From contig JAGAZS010000298.1 of the NCBI GenBank assembly GCA_017939945.1, positions 1 to 12,734 on the forward strand: a stretch of DNA of 12,734 nt, in the 5' to 3' direction. Shown piece after piece: positions 1 through 6,791 of the stretch. The position numbers were made by a program, and so were the translations under genes. The notes beneath the pieces are model-generated. The model was not told the DNA's origin, made no database searches, and saw only the letters and a list, made by a program, of their open reading frames with translations. Position 1 is the first letter of the stretch. Every line of letters starts with the position of its first letter. The stretch comes from Schwartzia sp. (in: firmicutes) (GTDB lineage Bacteria; Bacillota; Negativicutes; Selenomonadales; Selenomonadaceae).

Positions 1-13
1 GAATTCATGAAAA

Positions 14-53
14 TTTCGGCAGATATTACATTACGATGTAATATCTGCCGAAA
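14..53. repeat. 18-bp perfect inverted repeat with TACG loop
   Basis: Bases 14-31 and 36-53 are exact reverse complements (18 of 18), separated by the 4-base loop TACG. The repeat ends five bases before the -35 box of the ATPase promoter. No T-tract follows it on the plus strand (an A-run and TAG follow). On the minus strand only a short AAATTTTC tail follows. It is therefore a poor intrinsic terminator and could instead be an operator, the end of a small mobile repeat, or a terminator for a gene lying outside the window. Seen directly; its function is inferred only. Confidence 0.75.
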
Positions 54-58
54 AATAG

Positions 59-87
59 TTGGCTTTTAATAAATTTTTGGCTATAAT
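59..87 (+). promoter_or_regulatory. Promoter of the ATPase gene
   Basis: A -35 box TTGGCT (59-64, 4 of 6 to consensus) and a perfect -10 box TATAAT (82-87) are separated by exactly 17 bases. Transcription would start near base 94, leaving a leader of about 25 bases before the ATG at 120, with a GGAGGT ribosome site at 109-114. Confidence 0.7.
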
Positions 88-119
88 GGGAATGGAAAAC
101 AATGCTTTGGAGGTGCGTC

Positions 120-1349
120 ATGGGCTATATCCGGCGTCATTTGGAAGATCGCGTCCTGCGCTTGAGCCAATCTTTCCCCGCCATTCTGATAACCGGTCCG
201 CGACAAGCGGGCAAAACGACGATGCTACGGATGCTGACGAAAAAAGAGAACTCCCAACGAGCTTATGTTACGCTGGACGATCTCGTCGCCCGCGACCTGG
301 CAAAAAACGACCCCACACTCTTTTTGCAGCTTCACAAGCCGCCGGTATTGATTGACGAAGTACAGTACGCACCGGAACTGTTTCCCTATATCAAAATCTA
401 TGCGGACGAACATCACGAGCCGGGCGCGTTCTGGCTGACCGGATCGCAAATATTTCGCCTGATGCGGGGCGTGCGCGAGTCGTTGGCCGGCCGCGTCGCT
501 CTCCTTCACATGTCGCCGCTTTCGCAACGGGAAATTCTCGGCGCGTCCTGCGTGCCTTTTTCTGCGGATCTGGATTGTCTGCGCGCCGCGCAGGAGGATA
601 TGCCGCCCATTGCCGCCCCGGCTCTTTTTGCGCGACTGTGGCAAGGCTCTATGCCGGTGCTGGCGGGAGATGCAAACGTCGACCGCGACGTTTTTTATGC
701 CTCTTACCTGTCCACCTATGTGGAACGGGACGTGCGCGAACTCTCCGGTGAAATTGACGCGTTGCGCTTCCACCGTTTCGTCACCGCCGTCGCCGCCAGA
801 ACCTCGCAGCTCTTGAATTTCAAGTCTTTGGCCGACGATGCGGAAATCGACCAGCGGACAGCCAAAGACTGGCTGAACATTTTGGAGACGCTGGGCATTG
901 TCTTTTTACTGCATCCGGTCTCCAACAATATCCTGAAACGCACCATCAAAACGCCAAAAGTATATTTTTACGACACCGGTCTCGTCTGTCATCTGACGCG
1001 ATGGTCGTCGCCAACCACTGCCGAAAGCGGCGCCATGAGCGGCGCCTTGCTTGAAAATTACGCCGTATCCGAACTTGTGAAAGGGTACCAAAACGCCGGG
1101 CAGGAACCTTACCTCTACTTTTATCGGGACCGGGACGCCAGAGAAATCGACATTGTCATAGAGGAAAACGGCACATTGTTCCCACTGGAAATCAAAAAGA
1201 CCGCCTCGCCGGACAAGCGGCTGCCCCGTACCTTTTCCCTCCTCGACAAGCCTCCGCTGCGCGTCGGCACGGGCGCCATTCTTTGCATGGCGGAACGCTT
1301 GGGCGCCTTCGACAAAAACTGCCTGATTGTGCCTATTTGGCTGATTTGA
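120..1349 (+). CDS. AAA ATPase, AAA_14/DUF4143 family
   Basis: The product has 409 residues. The start at 120 is preferred over an in-frame ATG at 102 because GGAGGT (109-114) lies five bases before it, and the earlier start would bury that site. The N-terminal P-loop domain has Walker A GPRQAGKT (26-33), Walker B LIDE (77-80) and a TGSQ sensor-like motif (107-110). The middle carries YLSTYVERDVREL (206-218), typical of DUF4143 proteins, followed by a likely winged helix (about 231-265) and VYFYDTGLV (281-289). The C-terminus has a PD-(D/E)XK nuclease-like pattern: Asp344 in REID, then Glu357-x-Lys359 in PLEIKK. Proteins of this family are widespread, patchily distributed ATPases of unknown cellular role; the nuclease-like part may be inactive. 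The gene stands alone between its own promoter and a terminator, so context gives no function. Family assignment is firm, function is not. Confidence 0.9.
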   Translation: MGYIRRHLEDRVLRLSQSFPAILITGPRQAGKTTMLRMLTKKENSQRAYVTLDDLVARDLAKNDPTLFLQLHKPPVLIDEVQYAPELFPYIKIYADEHHEPGAFWLTGSQIFRLMRGVRESLAGRVALLHMSPLSQREILGASCVPFSADLDCLRAAQEDMPPIAAPALFARLWQGSMPVLAGDANVDRDVFYASYLSTYVERDVRELSGEIDALRFHRFVTAVAARTSQLLNFKSLADDAEIDQRTAKDWLNILETLGIVFLLHPVSNNILKRTIKTPKVYFYDTGLVCHLTRWSSPTTAESGAMSGALLENYAVSELVKGYQNAGQEPYLYFYRDRDAREIDIVIEENGTLFPLEIKKTASPDKRLPRTFSLLDKPPLRVGTGAILCMAERLGAFDKNCLIVPIWLI

Positions 1350-1360
1350 AAAAAGAAAAG

Positions 1361-1407
1361 CCGCTCTGTTCTGCGCAAAAACGCAAAACAGAGCGGTTCT
1401 TTTTTTG
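1361..1407. terminator. Bidirectional intrinsic terminator
   Basis: CCGCTCTGTT (1361-1370) pairs with AACAGAGCGG (1387-1396). The stem extends inward by TGCG/CGCA after one mismatch. A T-rich run follows on the plus strand (1397-1407), and an A-rich run precedes it (1349-1359), which gives a T-tract on the minus strand. It lies between two convergent genes and can end both the ATPase and the RND transcripts. Confidence 0.85.
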
Positions 1408-1415
1408 CTGCGGGA

Positions 1416-4400
1416 TTACGTCTTTTCTCCCCTGATCGCCCTTGCCGCTTTCTCGACGATGACGTAGAACACCGGGATCAGGTACACGCCGATGACCGTG
1501 GCGAAGGTCATGCCGCCGACGACGGCGATGCCCATGTTGTTTCTCGCGCCGGCGCCCGCGCCGGTGGCGATGGCCAGCGGCAGGCAGCCGATGACGGAGG
1601 TCAGCGCGGTCATCATGATGGGGCGCAGGCGGAGCCTTGACGCCTCGATCGCGGCTTCCACCGGGTCGTCGCCTTTATCTACGCGCTCCTTGGCGAATTC
1701 CACAATCAGGATCGCGTTTTTCGCCGCGAGGCCGATGATCATGATGACGCCGATCTGCATATAGATACTGTTTTGCTGTCCCATCGCGTACTCGCAAATC
1801 AGCGCGCCGAAAATGCCCGTGGGCACCGTCGCCAGCACCGCGAAAGGCACGCTCCAGCTCTCATAGAGCGCGGCGAGGCAGAGGAACGCGAAGATCAGGG
1901 CCAACGCCAAGACTTCCAGCGTCTTGGAGCCCGCCTTTTTCTCCTCGCGGCTCTGGCCCGCCCAGTCGATGTTGAAGCCCGTAGGCGCGTTTGTCCGCAC
2001 CACTTCTTCCAGCGCCGCCATCGCCTGCCCGGAGCTGTAGCCCGGCGCTTCGCTGCCTTGGATCGTGATGCTTCGCGAGGCATTGAAGCGGGAGATGATC
2101 GGCGCGCCGGTGTCGAGATTCGGCACAAGGAGCGTGTCAAGGGGCACCAGTGTCTTCGTATTCGATTTCACGAAGACGAATTTCGCCGCTTCCGCCTCGG
2201 TGCGGTAGGCGGTGTCGGACTGCACCACGACTTTGTAGGTGCGGCCGAAGCGGTCGAAGTCGTTGACCTCGTAGCCGCCGAAATTGACTTGGAGCGCCGT
2301 GAACACGTCGGAAAGATTTACGCCGAGGTTCATGACCTTCTCGCGATCAATGGTGAAGTCGCAAATCGGGGAATTGATGGAGTAGGTGGAGTAAACGCCT
2401 TGGAGCTCCGGCCTTTGGTTCGCTGCCGCGACGATGCGCTTCGTGATTTCGTCCAGCTCCATGTCTGTGTGGCCGGACATATCGAGAAGCTGCATATTGA
2501 AGCCGCCGACGTTGCCGAGACCGGGGAGGGCCGGCGGGTTGAACGCGATGACGAAGGCTTCCGGCGTCACGCTGCGGCCGAGGCCGAAGGTCTTGCCGAT
2601 TTCGGTATTGATGGAAGTCTCCACCGTCTCGCGCTGCGACCATTCGGAAAGGCCGACAAACATCGTCGCGCCGTTGGACTTCGCGCCGTTGGACAAAATG
2701 TCGAAGCCCGTGATGTTCATCACGTTGTCCACGCCGGGCAGCTCGCCGAGTTTCGCCGCCAGCCGCTGGGTGGTATCGGCGGTGCGGTTCAGCGACGTGC
2801 CCTCGGGCAGGGTGACGGACGCAATGTAAAAGCCTTGGTCTTCCTGCGGGATAAATGTGGACGGCACCAATTTGTAGAGCATTCCCATCAGCACGGTGAT
2901 GACGAGGAGCGCGATGACGCCCAGCCGCAGCCGCGAAACGAGCCGGCCTACCTGTCCCGCGTAGCTGCCCGTGACACGCTCGAACCAGTCGTTGAATTTC
3001 GCGAAGAAGCCCGCGAACATGCTCCCTTCCGCGCCCAGCTCATGGGGCTTCAAAAGCAGCGCGCAGAGCGCGGGGGACAGCGTCAAAGCCACGAAAGCCG
3101 AGAACGCCACGGAAATGGTGATGGTCAACGCGAACTGTTTGTAGAGGACGCCCATCATGCCTCCGAGGAACGCCACCGGCACAAAGACCGCCGCCAAAAC
3201 GAAGGTCGTGGCAACGATCGGGCCCTGCACCTCGTCCATGGCGATTTCCGTCGCCTTGTCCGCGGGAAGATCCTGCTCCGTCATATTGCGCTCCACGTTC
3301 TCGATGACGACGATCGCGTCGTCGACGACGAGGCCGATGGCCCGCACCATCGCAAAGAGCGTCAGGGTGTTGATGGAAAAATCGAGAATGACAAAAGCGC
3401 CGAAGGTGGCGACCAGCGACACTGGCACGGCGAGGGCGGGAATCAGGGTCGCCCGCCAGTTTTGCAGGAAGAGATAAAGGATCAACGTAACGAGAACCAA
3501 TGCCTCGATAAAGGTCTCGGCGACCTCGTGGATCGACGCGCGAATGTAGCGGGTGCTGTCGATGACCTCGCGATATTCGAGGTCGGGCGGGAAATCCTTT
3601 TCCGCCTCGCGGATGACCTCCTGCACGCCGCGCACCGTGTCCATCGCGTTGGCGTCGCTGGTGAGCTGGATGCCGAAGCCGATACCGGTCATGCCGTTCG
3701 TAAAGGCCCAGACCGGCTCGCGGCGCGCGCCCGTCTCGATGCGCGCGATGTCTTTCATGCGGACGAAAGAGCCGTTGGGATCCGAGCGAACGATGATATT
3801 GGCAAATTCCTCGTCGGTGACGAGACGGCCCGCCACGCGGCCCGTGTACTGCTTCTCCTGCTCCTTCGGGGTCGGCTGCATACCGATGGTGCCCGCCGGG
3901 GCCTGCACGTTTTGGTTCTTGATCGCGTCGGTCACGTCGGCGACGGTGAGGCCCAGTTCCGCCAGCTTGTCCGGGTTCAGCCAAACGCGCATCGCGTAGT
4001 CCGGCCCGAAAATGTTCACGTCGCCGACGCCGGGCACGCGCTTCACCTTGTCGATGATGTAAATGTCGGCGTAGTTCTTCAGGAACTGCCGCGTATAGGT
4101 GCCGTTCGGCGAGTACAGCGAACCGGCCAGTGCCATATCCGGCGACGCCTTTTTCGTCGTGACGCCGTAAGACCTGACCTCATTGGGCAGACTGGCCGAG
4201 GCGATGGAAACGCTGTTTTGCGTCTTGACCGTGTCCAAGTCCGCGTCGGAATTGAGATCGAAAACCACGGACAGGCTATAGCGTCCCGTGTCGTCGGAGT
4301 TCGACGACATATAGTCCATGCCGTCGACGCCGTTGACCTGCTGCTCGATGACCTGCGCCACCGTCTCGTTCAGGACGCTGGCATTCGCGCCGACATAACT

Positions 4401-4541
4401 TGTCACGACGCTGACCGTCGGCGGCGAGATGCGCGGGTACTGTGCGACCGGCAGGCTCACAGCCGCCAACGTGCCGATGATGACCATCGCGATGGCAATG
4501 ACGATGGCAAAAATCGGACGGCGAATAAAAAACTTTGCCAA
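1416..4541 (-). CDS. RND efflux transporter, HAE1/AcrB family
   Basis: This is an inner-membrane proton-driven pump of 1041 residues, the normal length for AcrB-type proteins, which export hydrophobic and amphiphilic compounds as trimers. The start is TTG (minus strand, 4541-4539): it gives the family's usual start (M)AKFFIRRPIFA and has AAGGAGG eight bases or so upstream. The first membrane helix is about residues 9-30. Two large periplasmic loops and paired six-helix membrane bundles are apparent. Proton-relay residues match AcrB: Asp407-Asp408 (GLVVDDAI), Lys941 (GLAAKNAIL), and Arg971 and Thr978 (RLRPIMMTAL). Position 400, just before the Asp pair, is Arg (MVRAIG), where the family normally has Leu. 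The pump family works with a membrane-fusion protein and an outer-membrane channel, but neither is adjacent. The gene has its own promoter and terminator. Substrate cannot be read from the sequence. Confidence 0.96.
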   Translation of the reverse strand: MAKFFIRRPIFAIVIAIAMVIIGTLAAVSLPVAQYPRISPPTVSVVTSYVGANASVLNETVAQVIEQQVNGVDGMDYMSSNSDDTGRYSLSVVFDLNSDADLDTVKTQNSVSIASASLPNEVRSYGVTTKKASPDMALAGSLYSPNGTYTRQFLKNYADIYIIDKVKRVPGVGDVNIFGPDYAMRVWLNPDKLAELGLTVADVTDAIKNQNVQAPAGTIGMQPTPKEQEKQYTGRVAGRLVTDEEFANIIVRSDPNGSFVRMKDIARIETGARREPVWAFTNGMTGIGFGIQLTSDANAMDTVRGVQEVIREAEKDFPPDLEYREVIDSTRYIRASIHEVAETFIEALVLVTLILYLFLQNWRATLIPALAVPVSLVATFGAFVILDFSINTLTLFAMVRAIGLVVDDAIVVIENVERNMTEQDLPADKATEIAMDEVQGPIVATTFVLAAVFVPVAFLGGMMGVLYKQFALTITISVAFSAFVALTLSPALCALLLKPHELGAEGSMFAGFFAKFNDWFERVTGSYAGQVGRLVSRLRLGVIALLVITVLMGMLYKLVPSTFIPQEDQGFYIASVTLPEGTSLNRTADTTQRLAAKLGELPGVDNVMNITGFDILSNGAKSNGATMFVGLSEWSQRETVETSINTEIGKTFGLGRSVTPEAFVIAFNPPALPGLGNVGGFNMQLLDMSGHTDMELDEITKRIVAAANQRPELQGVYSTYSINSPICDFTIDREKVMNLGVNLSDVFTALQVNFGGYEVNDFDRFGRTYKVVVQSDTAYRTEAEAAKFVFVKSNTKTLVPLDTLLVPNLDTGAPIISRFNASRSITIQGSEAPGYSSGQAMAALEEVVRTNAPTGFNIDWAGQSREEKKAGSKTLEVLALALIFAFLCLAALYESWSVPFAVLATVPTGIFGALICEYAMGQQNSIYMQIGVIMIIGLAAKNAILIVEFAKERVDKGDDPVEAAIEASRLRLRPIMMTALTSVIGCLPLAIATGAGAGARNNMGIAVVGGMTFATVIGVYLIPVFYVIVEKAARAIRGEKT

Positions 4542-4607
4542 GATAAACTCCTCCTTGGAAGAATAGCGTCAATAATAATTTGATATCATTCAAACATAAC
4601 CATTATA
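4542..4607 (-). promoter_or_regulatory. RND promoter and ribosome site for a TTG start
   Basis: On the minus strand a perfect -10 box TATAAT (4607-4602) is preceded by TGT, making an extended -10. No good -35 is present at 16-18 bases. The expected start is near 4595, giving a leader of roughly 50 bases. AAGGAGG then lies about eight bases before the TTG codon; the strong ribosome site supports initiation at TTG. Confidence 0.6.
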
Positions 4608-4652
4608 ACAGAAAAAACTTGTATGCGACATAAAAATGGAGCCGTCGCAAAA

Positions 4653-4691
4653 AAAAAATTTGGAGTCAAAAATTTTTACTCCAAATTTTTT
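4653..4691. repeat. AT-rich 14-bp inverted repeat upstream of the RND gene
   Basis: Bases 4653-4666 and 4678-4691 are exact reverse complements (core TTTGGAGT / ACTCCAAA) separated by 11 bases. The outer parts are A-runs and T-runs, so it could act as a weak bidirectional terminator. It also fits an interrupted dyad of the T-N11-A type used by LysR-type regulators, centred about 77 bases upstream of the predicted RND transcription start. No regulator gene is in the window, so the operator reading is inference. Confidence 0.6.
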
Positions 4692-4766
4692 CACGGCAAA
4701 AGCAGACCTAAAGAAAATCCATGCAAGACAAGCGTTTTAAGATTTGACAGAATAATTCGCAATTAC

Positions 4767-4816
4767 AAAAAGGGATGCCGCAGGAAGAAGCCCTCTCCCT
4801 GCGGCATCCTATTTTT
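4767..4816 (-). terminator. Intrinsic terminator of the alkylsulfatase operon
   Basis: GGATGCCGCAGG (4773-4784) pairs perfectly with CCTGCGGCATCC (4798-4809). On the minus strand it is followed by C and five Ts (4771-4767). It lies about 16 bases past the alkylsulfatase stop codon. A TTTTT run at 4812-4816 would also let it work on the plus strand. Confidence 0.88.
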
Positions 4817-4825
4817 CTATGTTTT

Positions 4826-6772
4826 TTACGGTTCGATGAGGTTGAAGCTCCCCACCGCGCCGCCTTGGAACCTGTGCAGCGCCGTCAGGATTTTCCCGAA
4901 TTTTTCGGCTGCTCCCTTGATCTCCGCAATCCGGCTGAACTTTTCCCCGTCGCCGGAAGCGAGCAGCAGCAGCGCCTTCGACGAGCATTTGATTTCAACG
5001 TCGGCTTCCTTTCCGCCCTTGGCGTGAAGCAGCGCACCGTAACGCATATACGCCGTATAGCTTTCCTTCGTGTCCGTCAGGTCGAAGCGGACGGTGAAGG
5101 CTTCATCCTTCAGCGCGTCGCGGTCCAGCCGGACGCCCATGAAGTCGAAGACCATTTCCGGCGTCAGGTTCTCCATCAGGTCGCCGCCGAAGGAATGGGC
5201 GGCTTTGCCTTTCGGCAGCGTGTTTCCTTCCCGAAGGTCCTTGACCGCCGACAAATAGCAGTTGCGCCACGGCCCCGACTCCGCCTGATAGGCGAGCTGC
5301 TCCAGCGCGTCGGCGCAAAGGTTCCGCGCCGCCTCGTTTTTCGAGTCGGCGAATACGAGCCGGTTGGTGAATTCCGCCACCCATTGATATTCACCGGCGT
5401 CGTAGTCCTGCCGCGCCTTTTCCATCGCTGCTTCCATGCCGCCGAGGGCGAGGTATTCCGCCCATTTTTTCGCGCTTTCTTCCGGCGGCAGCTTGTTCAG
5501 ATGGACTGGATTCGCGTCGTACCAGCCCATGAATTTCTGATATACGGCCTTCGCGTCATGGGCCACGGTGCCGTAATATTGGCGCGTGAACCAATTCTTC
5601 GCCAGCGCGTCGGGAAGCGCCAGCGTGTGCGCGATTTCGTCCGAGGTGCAGCCGAGATTCACAAGGGCGAGGGTTTCGTCGTTGATGAATTTGTAAACCG
5701 CCGCCGTGTCGATCATGTATTTCCTGATTACGTCTTTGCCCCAGTGCGGACAGTTGTGGGACTGAAATGTCACTTCGGTCTTGTCGCCGTATAGCTCGTA
5801 CGCCTCCACGATGTACTCCGCCCACGCGTTGCCGTCGCGTACCTGTGCGCCGCGCAAGGTGTAGAGGTTGTGCAGCGTGGTGGTGCAGTTTTCCGCAAGC
5901 CAGAGCGCTTTTTTCTGCGGGAAATAGGCGTTCATTTCCGAAGGAGCTTCGGTGCCCGGCGTCATCTGGAACTCGATTTCCACGCCGTCAATAACGATTT
6001 TTTCGCCCGTTTCGCAAATTTCCCATGTCGGAGTAATAAAGCTCGTGGTCCCACGCACGCCCTGTCCCATGCCGATGCCGATGCCCAACGCGCCCGTCGG
6101 GCTTTTTTCGAGGCGCGGGCCGTACTGATAGAGCGCGCGTCGGCTCATCGCCGTTCCCGCATAGAGGTTTTCTTCCATCGAAGCTTTCGTAAAGCCTTGC
6201 GGCACGATCACAGGGATTTTCCCGCTGGCGATCTGTTCCTCGATGGGAAGCGAGCGATCCGCTGCCTCGTCGTCCGTCACGAATGCCTTGACGCCGCCGA
6301 AATGGTCGACATGGGAATGGGAAATCAACACGGCCTTGACAGGACGTTTGCCGAGATGCGCCTCGACGAGTTCCATGGCCGCCTGCGCCGACTCCACCGT
6401 CATGGCAGTGTCAAAAATGATCCAGCCCGTTTCTCCGGCAATCAGCGTGACGTTAGCCATGTCGAAGCCGCGAACCTGATAGATTCCGTCCGTGACCTGG
6501 AAGAGTCCCGCTACATGATTGTTCTTCGCGTTTTCCCAAAGGCTGGGGTTCACCGTGTCCGGCGCTTTTCCCGTCTCGTCGAGAAACGCGTACGCCTTTT
6601 GGCTCCAAATCACATGACCGTCCGCGTGTTTGATCTCGAGAGCCTCCGGCGTGGCGATCAGCCCCCGGCGCGCGAACTCCGTCTCCTGTTTGTCGTTGAA
6701 GTCGAGGAATTTGTAAACCTCTGCGTTCTTCTTTGCCGTCGCCGCCGTAGCGGGATTGTGCTTTTCCGTCAT
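4826..6772 (-). CDS. Class B alkylsulfatase (metallo-beta-lactamase fold)
   Basis: The product (648 residues) is predicted to cleave primary alkyl sulfates (SDS-like) to alcohol and sulfate with a two-zinc centre. The metallo-beta-lactamase domain holds SHSHVDHFGG (His152, His154, Asp156, His157). Further metal-ligand candidates are Glu275 (PGTEAPSEM), Glu294 (LAENCTTTLHNLYTLRGAQ) and His339 (FQSHNCPHWG), spaced as in SdsA1-type enzymes. The alkylsulfatase dimerisation region follows (about 345-460, with YYGT, GWYDANP and LPP). An SCP2-like C-terminal domain, proposed to hold the alkyl chain, covers about 537-648. The start at 6772 is chosen because AAAGGA lies about nine bases upstream. The frame stays open to 6952, but that stretch overlaps the repeat tail of the preceding gene and encodes Ala-rich sequence unlike the family. 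There is no signal peptide, so the enzyme should be cytoplasmic, unlike secreted SdsA1. It is the second gene of an operon, 19 bases after the protease. Confidence 0.93.
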   Translation of the reverse strand: MTEKHNPATAATAKKNAEVYKFLDFNDKQETEFARRGLIATPEALEIKHADGHVIWSQKAYAFLDETGKAPDTVNPSLWENAKNNHVAGLFQVTDGIYQVRGFDMANVTLIAGETGWIIFDTAMTVESAQAAMELVEAHLGKRPVKAVLISHSHVDHFGGVKAFVTDDEAADRSLPIEEQIASGKIPVIVPQGFTKASMEENLYAGTAMSRRALYQYGPRLEKSPTGALGIGIGMGQGVRGTTSFITPTWEICETGEKIVIDGVEIEFQMTPGTEAPSEMNAYFPQKKALWLAENCTTTLHNLYTLRGAQVRDGNAWAEYIVEAYELYGDKTEVTFQSHNCPHWGKDVIRKYMIDTAAVYKFINDETLALVNLGCTSDEIAHTLALPDALAKNWFTRQYYGTVAHDAKAVYQKFMGWYDANPVHLNKLPPEESAKKWAEYLALGGMEAAMEKARQDYDAGEYQWVAEFTNRLVFADSKNEAARNLCADALEQLAYQAESGPWRNCYLSAVKDLREGNTLPKGKAAHSFGGDLMENLTPEMVFDFMGVRLDRDALKDEAFTVRFDLTDTKESYTAYMRYGALLHAKGGKEADVEIKCSSKALLLLASGDGEKFSRIAEIKGAAEKFGKILTALHRFQGGAVGSFNLIEP

Positions 6773-6791
6773 GGCTTCCCATCCTTTCTTT

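Noticed and set aside
1773..4583. 936-codon open frame on the plus strand opposite the RND gene
   Set aside because: The translation is dominated by Arg, His, Asp and Glu with no domain, and lies wholly antisense to a clear RND protein. Long antisense frames arise from GC-rich third-position bias.
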